A DNA stretch of 64,000 nt from assembly GCA_025808875.1 (NCBI GenBank), contig CP075528.1, positions 3,656,473 to 3,720,472 of the forward strand. The letters are read 5' to 3'. The DNA is from Enhydrobacter sp. GTDB lineage: Bacteria; Pseudomonadota; Alphaproteobacteria; Reyranellales; Reyranellaceae. Below the pieces are notes generated by a model. It made no database searches. It was not told where the DNA came from and saw only the letters and a list, made by a program, of their open reading frames with translations. Made by a program: the position numbers and the translations under genes. Within the stretch, counting starts at the first letter, position 1; every line of letters begins with the position of its first letter. Positions 8,722 to 17,407 of this stretch are shown one piece after another.

Positions 8722-9500
8722 GAATGCTCCTGGTGGATGCGGTCGCGCAGTTCGTGGACGATATCGACGAAGTGAGGCTCGAAGGTTGTCGCCAGCGTGC
8801 GTGGCCGGGGAATGTCGATTTTCCTGCTGAGAACGATGCGGCCCGGCCGCCGACTCATTACATAGACTGTGTCTGCGAGAAACGCCGCCTCGCGCAGGTC
8901 GTGGGTCACCAGCACTCCCGTGAAGCGCTTCTCGATCCACAGCGCCTGCATCACACCCCACAACTCCTCGCGGGTGAAGGCATCGAGCGCGCCGAACGGC
9001 TCGTCGAGCATCAGGAGCTCGGGCTCATGGATCAGCGCGCGGCAGAGGTTGGAACGCTGCTGCATGCCGCCCGAGAGTTGCCAAGGGTACTTCTCGGCAA
9101 AGTCGGCGAGCCCGACCGTTCCGAGGAGCTTCATGGCGCGACCAACGTACTCGGCGCGATGACTGCGGAAACGCCGCTTGTGCGGCTCGACCACCTCCAT
9201 GGGTAGCAGGACATTGTCGAGGGTAGTGCGCCACGGCATCAAGGTCGGGTTCTGGAACGCCATACCGACGCCCTTGATCGGGCCCGTCACCCTCTGCCCG
9301 CCGACACGCACCTCTCCGCTGGTTGCCGGCAAAAGGCCGGTGACCAGCTTCATGATGGTCGACTTGCCGCAGCCCGATGGGCCAACTACGGCGATGAACT
9401 CGCCCTTGTCGATGCCGAACGTGGCATCGGCGAGGGCGAGTGTCGTTTCCTTGCCGAGTCTGTAGGTGAGGCTGACACCCTTCAGATCGACGAAGGTCAC
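8718..9500 (-). CDS. ABC transporter ATP-binding protein, SsuB/TauB type
   Basis: A 260-residue ABC ATPase that energises import. It has Walker A GPSGCGKST near residue 40, Q-loop AFQNPTLMPW, signature LSGGMQQR, Walker B LLMLDEPFGALD and H-loop LVTHD. The arrangement and FGALD tail match the sulfonate/taurine/thiamine-precursor group. The start is a GTG at 9500 that shares one base with the stop of the binding-protein gene (TAGTG), so translation is likely coupled. The complex would sit on the cytoplasmic face with the permease encoded downstream. Confidence 0.9.
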   Translation of the reverse strand: MTFVDLKGVSLTYRLGKETTLALADATFGIDKGEFIAVVGPSGCGKSTIMKLVTGLLPATSGEVRVGGQRVTGPIKGVGMAFQNPTLMPWRTTLDNVLLPMEVVEPHKRRFRSHRAEYVGRAMKLLGTVGLADFAEKYPWQLSGGMQQRSNLCRALIHEPELLMLDEPFGALDAFTREELWGVMQALWIEKRFTGVLVTHDLREAAFLADTVYVMSRRPGRIVLSRKIDIPRPRTLATTFEPHFVDIVHELRDRIHQEHS

Positions 9501-10513
9501 TACTTGGCGACCATCCGGTCGGCCTTGGGCGGCAGGTACTTGCCGGAGAAGACCTTCGCCGGATCGGGCGCTTTCGGCAGGCCGTAGGCATCGGACACGT
9601 CCTTGACCGACCGCGCAAAGCGCGCCGGATCGACGTCGCCCATGCCATTGGCCTTGACGTACGGCGTGAAGATGTTGGTCTGCAGCGACAGCTGCAGGCG
9701 CTCCGTCTCGAGCGCCTCGTTGATCAGCGGATCGCGCTTCTTGGCGGCGGCGATGCCGACCTTGTTGTCGGCGATGACGTCCTTCCAGCCCTTGATCGTG
9801 GCGGCGATGAAGCCCTTCACGGCCTTCTCGTTCTGCGCCATTTCCGGCGAGACGATGATGCCATTGCCGTAGACGTCCATGCCGTAGTCGACGTAGCGCA
9901 TGGCGACGATGTCGTCGAACGACACGCCGCGGGCCTTGAGATCGAGCATCGACGAGAAGTAGTGACCGGAGATGAAGTCGACGGTCCCCTGCACCAGGCT
10001 CTGCTCACGTAGCTGGGGTGTCAGGTTGACGTGCTCCCACTTGGTGATGCCGTTCTTCTTGGCAAAGGCCGGGAAGAGACGGAACGAGGCGTCGAACACC
10101 GGCGCGCCGAGCTTCTTGCCTTCCAGGTCCTTGGGCCCCTTGATGCCGCTCTTCTTCAGGGCATAGACGCCGAACGGCGGGAAATCGTAACCCATGAACA
10201 CGCAGAGGATTTCCTTGCCGGGATTCTTGGCATTGTACTCGATCAAGGCGTTCACGTCGGCGAAGCCGATCTGGTAGGCGCCGGTCGCGACGCGCTGGAC
10301 GGCGCCGGCCGAGCCCTGGCCCGGATCCATGGTGACGTCGAGCCCCTCGGCCTTGTAGTAGCCCTTCTCCAGCGCCACCAGGAACGGCGACGTCGGACCC
10401 TGGAAGACCCAGTCGAGGGTGAATTTGATCGCCGTCTGCGCCTGCGCCGGCACGCCGCCGAGCGCCATCGCGGCAGCCGCCGCGCCGCCCAGCCACTTCA
10501 TCCACTTGCTCAT
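9500..10513 (-). CDS. ABC transporter substrate-binding protein, NMT1/THI5-like
   Basis: A 337-residue periplasmic binding protein. A Sec signal peptide of about 25 residues (KWMKWLGGAAAAAMALGG... cleaved after AQA) precedes the NMT1/SsuA-like fold. Early motifs FTLDWVFQGPTSPFLVALEKG and GLDVTMDPGQG are the family's ligand-cleft segments (first quoted in part: FTLDWVFQGPTSPF). Such proteins bind sulfonates, nitrate, pyrimidine precursors or aromatic acids; the ligand here is unknown. It is the first gene of the leftward importer operon, 69 bases after the NdvA-like gene. Confidence 0.88.
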   Translation of the reverse strand: MSKWMKWLGGAAAAAMALGGVPAQAQTAIKFTLDWVFQGPTSPFLVALEKGYYKAEGLDVTMDPGQGSAGAVQRVATGAYQIGFADVNALIEYNAKNPGKEILCVFMGYDFPPFGVYALKKSGIKGPKDLEGKKLGAPVFDASFRLFPAFAKKNGITKWEHVNLTPQLREQSLVQGTVDFISGHYFSSMLDLKARGVSFDDIVAMRYVDYGMDVYGNGIIVSPEMAQNEKAVKGFIAATIKGWKDVIADNKVGIAAAKKRDPLINEALETERLQLSLQTNIFTPYVKANGMGDVDPARFARSVKDVSDAYGLPKAPDPAKVFSGKYLPPKADRMVAK

Positions 10514-10582
10514 CGAATGCCCCCTCGGTGCGGTTCCCTGCGCGGACTCTTAGGCGGACGCCGCGCGGCCGCCAAGGGGATA

Positions 10583-12343
10583 TCAGGCAGATTCTATGCC
10601 AGCCCGTTGGGTGGCGACGAGATTGGCGAAGGCTCCCTTCCTGCCGAGGAGGGCGTCATAGCCCCCGCTTTCGACCACCCGGCCGTGCTCGAAGACGACC
10701 ACCTGGTCGGCCTCGCGGATGGTCGACAGCCGATGGGCGATGATGAAGGTGGTTCGGTCCTTCATCAGCACCTTCAGGGCCTTCTGGATACGCGCCTCGG
10801 TCACCGCGTCGAGCGCGCTGGTCGCCTCGTCGAGGATCAGGATGGGCGGGTCCTTGAGCAGGGCACGGGCGATGGCCAGGCGCTGGCGCTCGCCGCCCGA
10901 GAGGGTGGCGCCGCGTTCGCCGACCAGGGTGTCGTAGCCCTGGGGTTGGCGCTGGATGAAGTCGTGCGCCTCGGCGAGCCGGGCCGCCTGCTCGATCTCG
11001 GCCCGGCCGGCATCGGGCTTGCCGATCCGGAGGTTGTCGGCGATCGAGCGGTAGAACATGGTCGAGTCCTGGAATACCACTCCGATGTTGCGGCGAAGCG
11101 ACTCGAGCCTGATGTCGCGATGGTCGATGCCGTCGATTCGGATCGCACCCGATTGCGGATCCCACATGCGGTGCAGCAGCGACAAGGCGGTGCTCTTGCC
11201 CGCTCCGGTGGGTCCGACGAACGCCACCGTCGAGCCGGCGGGAACCCGGAGCGAGAGATGGACCAGCGCGGGGCGCTTGCCGTCGTAGGAGAAGTTCACG
11301 TCGTCGAACTCGACCGCGCCACGGAGCCGCCCGACATCGCGCGCCCCGGGCCGATCCTGAACCGTCGATTGGGTATCGAGAACGCGGAAGAAGTCGGCCA
11401 GCGCCGGCATCTGGAAGAAGATGCGGCTGACGAACCCGGAGGCTTGGTCCATGCGGCCGATCAACAGGGTGGCGAAGCCCATGAAGCTCACGATTTCGCC
11501 GACGCTCGCCTTGCCCTGCGTATAGAGCCATGTGCCGAGCACGAAGATCAGGATCACCGTGACGGTCGAAGCGGCGCGCGTCAGCACCGAGAGCAGGGCC
11601 CACCAGTTGAGGACGGGATACTGCGCCGCCAGCGTCTGGCCAATGATGCGGTGGATCTCGCCCGCTTCCGCCGCCAGTCGCACGAAGCTCTGGATCAGAT
11701 GGACGTTGCCGAGAGCATCGCCGGCGCGGCCGGCCAACTCGCTGTGATACTCCTCGACCTGAGCCTGCAGGCGATCCGTCCTGCTCACCACCCAGGCATT
11801 GGCGACGGCGAAGAACACGATGAGCACGATCAGCAGCAGGCCAAGCTGCCAGCTCATGAACAGGCTGAGCGGCAGCATGACGAACAGGGCCACGAAGGTC
11901 GCGAGGTTCTCACGGAAGAACGAGAGCCAGATGCCGAACAGATGGTCGACCCCGGTCAGCATGATCTTCAGCAGCCGGCCCGAATGCTGCAGATTGTGGA
12001 AGGCGAAGGGCAGTACCAGCACATGCTCGAAGTAGCTCGCCATGGCACCCAGTCGCCGCCGATGCGCCATGCGATCGGCCTGGAGCGAGACCACGATGTT
12101 GGCGACGATGCCGCCGATGCCGACCGCGGCCCAAAGGACGAGGAGGTGGACGGCCTCGCGCCACAGCGTCTCCGTGCTCTTGTCGCGGGCGCTCGACAGC
12201 AGGTCGACGACCTGTCCGAACAGAACCGGTTCGTAGAACTGAAGCGCCGCCACCACGACGTTGGCGACGGCCAGCACGATCGCCAACCCGCGCTCGGCAT
12301 GCAGCAGGCCGATGACCCGGCCGTAGACGCGGAAGAACTCCAT
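10583..12343 (-). CDS. ndvA: Glucan ABC exporter, NdvA/ChvA-like
   Basis: A 586-residue fused ABC exporter, the usual NdvA length. The N-terminal membrane domain (about residues 1-310, six TM helices) is followed by an ATPase domain with Walker A GPTGAGKST, signature LSGGERQR and Walker B ILILDEATSALD. Features shared with NdvA/ChvA include the opening FFRVYGRVIGLL, YPVLNWWALLSVL and the EPVLFGQVVDLLS segment. NdvA exports cyclic beta-1,2-glucan to the periplasm in rhizobia. The partner synthase NdvB is not in this window. The M20 amidohydrolase gene lies 5 bases upstream in the same direction. A general lipid or peptide exporter is the alternative. Confidence 0.75.
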   Translation of the reverse strand: MEFFRVYGRVIGLLHAERGLAIVLAVANVVVAALQFYEPVLFGQVVDLLSSARDKSTETLWREAVHLLVLWAAVGIGGIVANIVVSLQADRMAHRRRLGAMASYFEHVLVLPFAFHNLQHSGRLLKIMLTGVDHLFGIWLSFFRENLATFVALFVMLPLSLFMSWQLGLLLIVLIVFFAVANAWVVSRTDRLQAQVEEYHSELAGRAGDALGNVHLIQSFVRLAAEAGEIHRIIGQTLAAQYPVLNWWALLSVLTRAASTVTVILIFVLGTWLYTQGKASVGEIVSFMGFATLLIGRMDQASGFVSRIFFQMPALADFFRVLDTQSTVQDRPGARDVGRLRGAVEFDDVNFSYDGKRPALVHLSLRVPAGSTVAFVGPTGAGKSTALSLLHRMWDPQSGAIRIDGIDHRDIRLESLRRNIGVVFQDSTMFYRSIADNLRIGKPDAGRAEIEQAARLAEAHDFIQRQPQGYDTLVGERGATLSGGERQRLAIARALLKDPPILILDEATSALDAVTEARIQKALKVLMKDRTTFIIAHRLSTIREADQVVVFEHGRVVESGGYDALLGRKGAFANLVATQRAGIESA

Positions 12344-12348
12344 TCAGG

Positions 12349-13530
12349 TCAGGTCGCTGCCTGCTCCCCCAGGAAGCGTTCGACGGTGCGGACGAAGAAG
12401 CTGACGCCGAACGGGATCGCCATGTCGTTGAAGTCGTAGCGCGAGTTGTGGAGGCCGGCACCCTGGCCGTCGAGGCCGCCGTTGCCCAGCCAGACCATGG
12501 CGCCCGGCACCTTCTCCAGCATGTAGGAGAAGTCCTCGGCACCCATGCTCGCCTGCACGTTGTCGCGCACCTTGTCAGGCCCGCAGACGCCGGCCGCCAC
12601 GTCGATCGCAAAGGCGGCGCGCTGGGCGTTGTTGATGGTCGGCGGGTAGCCGTAGCGGTACTCGACGTCGATCTTCACGCCGTACATGCGCGCGGCACCG
12701 TCGCAGATCTCGCGGATGCGCTTCTCGGCGAGCTTGCGTTCCTCGGGCTTGGTGGTGCGGGTCGTGCCGCCGACATGCGCTTCGGTCGGAATCACGTTGT
12801 AGGCCGAGCCGCCCTTGACGAAACCGACGGTGACGACGGCGTTGGCGAAGGGATCCATGTTGCGGCTGACGATGGTCTGCAGCGACAGCACCAGGTTGGA
12901 CGCCACGACCAGGGGATCGGCGCTGAGATGCGGATGGGCGGCATGGCCGCCCGTGCCGGTGATGCGCAGATCCCAGCGGTCGGCCGCCGCCAGCAGCGGG
13001 CCGGGCTTGCTGGCGATCATGCCGAGCGGCAGGCCGGGCTTGTTGTGGATGGCGAAGATCGCATCGCAGGGGAACTTGTCGAACAACCCGTCGTCGATCA
13101 TCGCCTTGCCACCGCCTCCGCCCTCCTCGGCCGGCTGGAAGATGAAGTGCACCGCGCCTTCGAAGTCGCGCTTTTCGGCGAGCAGCTTGGCGGCGCCCAG
13201 CAGCATGGCGGTGTGGCCGTCATGGCCGCAGGCATGCATGCGCCCCGTGTTCTGCGAGCGGTGCTCGAAATCGTTGGTTTCGTCCATCGGCAGCGCATCC
13301 ATGTCGGCGCGCAGCCCGATCGACTTCACCGAGTTGCCCTTGCGCAAGGTGCCGACGACGCCGGTCTTGCCGAGCCCGCGCGTCACCTCGAGGCCCCATT
13401 CCTGCAGCTTGGCCGCGACGATGTCGGAGGTGCGGTGCTCCTCGTAGGCAAGCTCGGGATGGGCATGGATGTCACGACGAATGGCGGCGATTTCGCCCTG
13501 GACTTCAAGCGCACGCGGCAGGATCGGCAT
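12349..13530 (-). CDS. M20-family amidohydrolase (hippurate/IAA-amino-acid hydrolase type)
   Basis: A 393-residue cytosolic zinc peptidase-like enzyme that splits N-acyl amino acids. Family landmarks are the opening HAHPELAYEEHRTS, the zinc-binding HACGHDGHTAMLLG, the catalytic glutamate pair in FQPAEEGGGGGKAM, and SMGAEDFSYML near the end. The substrate could be an N-acyl amino acid, hippurate or an auxin conjugate. It is 5 bases upstream of the NdvA-like exporter on the same strand; co-transcription is likely but the functional link is obscure. It is divergent from the threonine dehydratase gene across 47 bases. Confidence 0.88.
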   Translation of the reverse strand: MPILPRALEVQGEIAAIRRDIHAHPELAYEEHRTSDIVAAKLQEWGLEVTRGLGKTGVVGTLRKGNSVKSIGLRADMDALPMDETNDFEHRSQNTGRMHACGHDGHTAMLLGAAKLLAEKRDFEGAVHFIFQPAEEGGGGGKAMIDDGLFDKFPCDAIFAIHNKPGLPLGMIASKPGPLLAAADRWDLRITGTGGHAAHPHLSADPLVVASNLVLSLQTIVSRNMDPFANAVVTVGFVKGGSAYNVIPTEAHVGGTTRTTKPEERKLAEKRIREICDGAARMYGVKIDVEYRYGYPPTINNAQRAAFAIDVAAGVCGPDKVRDNVQASMGAEDFSYMLEKVPGAMVWLGNGGLDGQGAGLHNSRYDFNDMAIPFGVSFFVRTVERFLGEQAAT

Positions 13531-13577
13531 TGACTACTCCGATTGGAACGGGTCGCATCTTAGACCAAAGTGCCGCC

Positions 13578-14534
13578 ATGTTGTCGCTCACGGAGATCGA
13601 ACAAGCCGCGCAAATCGTGCACACCGCCATGCCGCCGACGCCGCAGTATGCCTGGCCGCTGCTGGCGCAGCGCACGGGCTGCGAGGTCTGGGTGAAGCAC
13701 GAGAACCACACGCCCATCGGCGCCTTCAAGGTGCGCGGCGGGCTGGTCTACATGCGACGGCTCAAGGAGCGTGCGCCCGCGACGAAGGGCGTGGTCAGCG
13801 CCACCCGCGGCAATCACGGCCAGAGCATCGCGCTGGCGGCCGCCCGGGTCGGCATCGCCGCCATCATCGTCGTGCCGCACGGCAATTCGAACGAGAAGAA
13901 CGCCGCCATGCGTGCCTTCGGCGCCGAGCTGGTCGAGGCAGGGCACGACTTCGATGCGGCCAAGGACACGGCGGCGCAGCTCGCCGGCGAGCGCGGGCTT
14001 ACCATGGTCCCGTCGTTCCACCGCGATCTGGTGGCCGGCGTCGCGAGCTACGCGCTCGAGCTGTTTCGCGCCGCCCCGCCCCTGGACACGGTGTATGTGC
14101 CGATCGGACTCGGCTCGGGCATCTGCGGCGTCATCTCCGCGCGCGATGCGCTCAGTCCCACGACCCGCGTGGTCGGCGTTGTTTCGACCGGGGCGCCGGC
14201 CTATGCCCTCTCCTTCGCCGCCGGCAGGCTCGTGCCGACCAACAGCGCCGATACTTTGGCCGACGGCATGGCGGTGCGCGGTCCCGACGCCGAGGCGCTC
14301 GCCGTGATCCTCGAGGGTGCCGACCGCATCTGCCAAGTGAGCGACACCGAAGTGATGGCGGCGATGCGTGCCTACTACGAGGACACGCACCAGCTCGCCG
14401 AAGGCGCCGGCGCGGCCGCGCTCGCCGCCCTCGCCCAGGAGCGCGACAAGATGAAGGGCCGCCGAGTCGGCCTGATCCTGAGCGGCGGCAACATCGACCG
14501 CGCGCTTTACTTACGTGCCTTGAGCGAAGGCTGA
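13578..14534 (+). CDS. Threonine/serine dehydratase-family PLP enzyme
   Basis: A 318-residue fold-type II PLP enzyme, catabolic size, with no C-terminal ACT domain. The PLP lysine lies in GAFKVRGG, the substrate loop is SATRGNHGQS, the phosphate-binding glycine loop is GLGSGICG, and the C-terminal LSGGNID holds the serine contacting the cofactor ring. It would deaminate threonine or serine to 2-oxo acids; hydroxy-aspartate or hydroxyectoine-linked dehydratases are alternatives. I start at the ATG at 13578 because upstream codons are unlike the family. Its 3' end overlaps the convergent Lrp gene by 28 bases. Confidence 0.85.
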   Translation: MLSLTEIEQAAQIVHTAMPPTPQYAWPLLAQRTGCEVWVKHENHTPIGAFKVRGGLVYMRRLKERAPATKGVVSATRGNHGQSIALAAARVGIAAIIVVPHGNSNEKNAAMRAFGAELVEAGHDFDAAKDTAAQLAGERGLTMVPSFHRDLVAGVASYALELFRAAPPLDTVYVPIGLGSGICGVISARDALSPTTRVVGVVSTGAPAYALSFAAGRLVPTNSADTLADGMAVRGPDAEALAVILEGADRICQVSDTEVMAAMRAYYEDTHQLAEGAGAAALAALAQERDKMKGRRVGLILSGGNIDRALYLRALSEG

Positions 14535-14998
14535 GGCGCCCAGGCGAGCTCGCTCTTCACCGCCTGCATGATGAAGGATGAGCGGGTCCCACGGACGCCA
14601 GGCATGCGCAACAACGCCTTCATCGCGAATGCGCTGAAGCTCTCGAGATCGGGCGCCAGCACGTGCAGCAGGAAATCCATGTCGCCGGTCACGGCGTAGC
14701 AGGCGATCACCTCCGATCTGTCGCGGATCGCCATCTCGAAGGCTTCGACGGTCTTCTCCGAATGATCGTCGAGGGTCACCTGCACCAGCGCCTGCAGCGC
14801 CAGCCCGAGCGCGGGCGGGGAAACAAGCGCGGCGTAGCGACCGATCACGCCGTCCTCCTCCAGGCGCTTCACCCGCCGCTGGCAGGGCGTGGGCGAGAGG
14901 CCGACCTTGTCGGCGAGGTCGACCATGGCGAGACGGCCGTCGGCCTGCAGGGCCGCCACGATGCGCTTATCGATGTCGTCCAACTCGATCATGGGCAT
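14507..14998 (-). CDS. Lrp/AsnC-family transcription regulator
   Basis: A 163-residue regulator with an N-terminal helix-turn-helix (LADKVGLSPTPCQRRVKRLEE) quoted in part as VGLSPTPCQRRVKRLEE, followed by the RAM ligand-binding domain from about residue 70 (VIACYAVTGDMDFLLHV). Such proteins form octamers and respond to amino acids. It is divergent from the phenylalanine hydroxylase gene across 105 bases and convergent with the threonine dehydratase gene. This is a classic position for a regulator of phhA and possibly of amino-acid catabolism. No operator can be named by eye. Confidence 0.92.
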   Translation of the reverse strand: MPMIELDDIDKRIVAALQADGRLAMVDLADKVGLSPTPCQRRVKRLEEDGVIGRYAALVSPPALGLALQALVQVTLDDHSEKTVEAFEMAIRDRSEVIACYAVTGDMDFLLHVLAPDLESFSAFAMKALLRMPGVRGTRSSFIMQAVKSELAWAPQPSLKARK

Positions 14999-15103
14999 TT
15001 TCCCTACTCAGAAGCCGAAACAGGAAGAATAGCTCCAAAATCATCCCTCCGGGACTCCCACTTCGCGCGGATTCCCTCAGCGCTGCCGCCCCATACTGAG
15101 CGA

Positions 15104-15850
15104 ATGCACAGTGCCCCGATTGCCAACCTGCGCGGCGACTATGCCGACGTGGCGTCCGACTGGACGGTGCCGCAGCACGCCCGCTACTCGACGGAAGACC
15201 AGGAAGTCTGGCGCCTCCTGCTCGACCGCCAGACCGCGCTCGCGCGCCACTACGCCTGCGACGAGTTCCTCGAGGGCCTCGAGACGATCGGCATCGGCGC
15301 GCGCATCCCCGACTTCGAGGCGGTGAGCGACCGGCTCGAGCCGTTGACCGGCTGGCGCCTCGTCGGCGTGCCGGGCCTCATCCCCGACGCTGCCTTCTAC
15401 GATCATCTCGCGCACCGGCGATTCCCGGTGACGGTCTGGATCCGCACGCGCGCCGAACTCGACTACCTGGTCGAACCCGACCTTTTCCACGACTTCTTCG
15501 GCCACGTGCCGCTGCTCAGCCTGCCGGTCTTCGCCGACTACATGCAGCTCTACGGCCGGCGCGGCGTCGAGGCGGGATCGAAGATCGACCTGCTCGCCCG
15601 GCTCTACTGGTACACGGTCGAGTTCGGCCTGATCCGCACGCGCAAGGGCCTCAAGGCCTACGGCGCCGGCATCCTCTCCTCGGCAGCCGAGGTGAAGCAC
15701 GCGATCGAAGGCAAGGATGTCGAGCATCTGCCGTTCGAGGCGACGAGCGTGATGCGCCGGCCCTACACGATCGACAGGCTGCAGGGCACCTATTTCGTGC
15801 TCGACGACTTCCGTCAGCTCTTCGAGGCGGCGCAGACGCGCATTGCCTGA
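15104..15850 (+). CDS. phhA: Phenylalanine 4-monooxygenase
   Basis: A 248-residue bacterial phenylalanine hydroxylase. It converts phenylalanine to tyrosine with O2, non-haem iron and tetrahydropterin, as the first step of phenylalanine catabolism. The iron ligands are visible as H129 and H134 in FHDFFGHVPLL and E173 in WYTVEFGLI. The segment PDLFHDFFGHVP is the family signature. The start at 15104 gives the usual monomer opening and length. It is divergent from an Lrp-type regulator, the standard arrangement for phhA in Proteobacteria. Convergent with the Rieske oxygenase gene, 11 bases apart. Confidence 0.93.
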   Translation: MHSAPIANLRGDYADVASDWTVPQHARYSTEDQEVWRLLLDRQTALARHYACDEFLEGLETIGIGARIPDFEAVSDRLEPLTGWRLVGVPGLIPDAAFYDHLAHRRFPVTVWIRTRAELDYLVEPDLFHDFFGHVPLLSLPVFADYMQLYGRRGVEAGSKIDLLARLYWYTVEFGLIRTRKGLKAYGAGILSSAAEVKHAIEGKDVEHLPFEATSVMRRPYTIDRLQGTYFVLDDFRQLFEAAQTRIA

Positions 15851-15861
15851 TCGCGCCGCAC

Positions 15862-16968
15862 TCAGCCCAGCACCGCCTCCACCACCATCCTCTGGAACCG
15901 GCCGACGAGTTCCTCGGCGCCGGTCAGGAAGCGGCCGCGTTCGGGAATGCCCGCCGCGAGGCCGCGCTGCACCGACGATGTCAGCACATCGTCTTCCTCG
16001 CCGACCTGGCGGTTGAACTCGATCAGGTCGCGCGCGAAGCCCTCGTCGACGCCGGGCGCGAAGTACTGCTCGCTGAAGCCCTTGGTGCGCCCCGGCCCGT
16101 CCGGCATCCAGACGTCGAGCGACAGGTTCGGGAAGCCCGGATTGACGTTGAGGGTGAGATTCGGAAACAGCAGGTGATACTGCGCCTCCGCCACGTCGCC
16201 GCGGACATCGTAGAGCCCGGTCCGGGCCCGGCCCGCCAGCGCCTCGTCGCGCACCCGGCCGGCCTGGCTGAGTATCCAGCCCCGCGCCTCGGCGCGATAG
16301 GCATCCGGCCGCACGTCGATGGCGGCGCTGAAGCCCGGATGGGCGATGGGGCAGTGGTAGCACTCGAGATAGTTCTCGAGCATCGTCTTCCAGTTGGCGT
16401 CCGAATCCCATTCGGTGCGTGAGTGCAGCCGGAGCGTGCCGAGATCGATGCCGGTGCGTTCGATGAGCGCCGGCAGGCCGCCATAGCGCGCGACGAGCGG
16501 CGGCGCGCCGGCGTCGGCGTTGATGAAGGCCCATGGGCCGAGTGTCTCCACGCGCAGCGGCAGCAGCGGATAGTCCTCGACCCGGAAGCCCGGCTCGGCC
16601 GCTGTGCGCGGCGCAGCCCTGAGGCCGCCCGCGAGGTCGTAGGTCCAGGCATGGTAGCCGCAACGCAAGGTGCGGGCGTTGCCGCGGCCCTTCATCACCT
16701 CGTGGCGGCGATGGCGGCAGACATTGACGAAGGCTGCGAGCCCCGCCTCGTTGCGCAGCACGACGACGGGAATGCTGCCGACATGGCCGGTCACGTAGTC
16801 GCCGACCGCCGCCAGCTCCGACAGAGGCGCCATGTAGTGCCAGCTTCGGCGGAAGAGGCGCTCGATTTCGCGCTCGGCGACGGCGGGGGCGGTGTACCAG
16901 CGCGCCGGCAGGCTCTCGCCGCGCGCCAGGCCGGCCAACAGTTCTTCTCGCTTTCCCAGGAGGCTCAT
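15862..16968 (-). CDS. Rieske-type ring-hydroxylating oxygenase, alpha subunit
   Basis: A 368-residue oxygenase component. The Rieske [2Fe-2S] ligands are C84, H86, C103 and H106 (CRHRR and CGYHAW). The mononuclear iron site is in ENYLECYHCPIAHPGF with H204 and H209. Such enzymes hydroxylate or demethylate aromatic or quaternary-amine substrates using electrons from a separate reductase, which is not encoded nearby. The sequence resembles the choline/carnitine/glycine-betaine oxygenase branch as much as true aromatic dioxygenases. It is divergent from a RidA-family gene across 41 bases. Confidence 0.88.
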   Translation of the reverse strand: MSLLGKREELLAGLARGESLPARWYTAPAVAEREIERLFRRSWHYMAPLSELAAVGDYVTGHVGSIPVVVLRNEAGLAAFVNVCRHRRHEVMKGRGNARTLRCGYHAWTYDLAGGLRAAPRTAAEPGFRVEDYPLLPLRVETLGPWAFINADAGAPPLVARYGGLPALIERTGIDLGTLRLHSRTEWDSDANWKTMLENYLECYHCPIAHPGFSAAIDVRPDAYRAEARGWILSQAGRVRDEALAGRARTGLYDVRGDVAEAQYHLLFPNLTLNVNPGFPNLSLDVWMPDGPGRTKGFSEQYFAPGVDEGFARDLIEFNRQVGEEDDVLTSSVQRGLAAGIPERGRFLTGAEELVGRFQRMVVEAVLG

Positions 16969-17009
16969 CGCGGCACTATAATCGCGCCAACCAGGGAAAG
17001 GAGACGTCC

Positions 17010-17405
17010 ATGACCATCCGCCGCGTCACATCGCCCGCCGCACCCGAGCCGCCGCCGGAGCGCTGGTCCAACTGCCTCGTCGTCGACGGCATCGCCTACA
17101 TCTCCGGCATGGTGGCGCGCGGCGCCGACAACCTCGACAAGATGGACGAGTACGAGCAGGCCAAGGTGATCTTCGGCAAGATCAAGGGCCTGGTCGAAGC
17201 CGCCGGCGGCGCCATGTCCGACGTGGTCAAGGTCACGATCTACGTCACCGACATCAAGAACAACACCAAGGTCTGGAAGGCGCGCGCCGAAGTCTTCAAG
17301 GGCAACTTCCCGGCCTCCACCCTGGTCGAGGTTGCGGCCCTGGCCTCGCCCGAGATCAAGGTCGAGATCGAGGCCATCGCGCACATCGGCAAGGGGCCGC
17401 GCTGA
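17010..17405 (+). CDS. RidA-family (YjgF/YER057c/UK114) protein
   Basis: A 131-residue RidA-like protein, normally a cytosolic trimer. Archetypal RidA hydrolyses reactive enamine/imine intermediates made by PLP enzymes. Signature parts are the YISGMVARG strand, the GGAMSDVVKVTIYVTDI helix-strand and the C-terminal ASPEIKVEIEAIAHIG. The canonical RidA arginine in the C-terminal strand is not obvious, so it may be one of the Rid1-7 groups rather than true RidA. Two aminotransferase genes lie within 4 kb. It is convergent with the SMP-30 gene, two bases apart. Confidence 0.85.
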   Translation: MTIRRVTSPAAPEPPPERWSNCLVVDGIAYISGMVARGADNLDKMDEYEQAKVIFGKIKGLVEAAGGAMSDVVKVTIYVTDIKNNTKVWKARAEVFKGNFPASTLVEVAALASPEIKVEIEAIAHIGKGPR

Positions 17406-17407
17406 TC

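Noticed and set aside
10031..12439. 802-codon forward open frame across the ABC exporter
   Set aside because: Antisense to the binding-protein and NdvA-like genes and without any recognisable fold.
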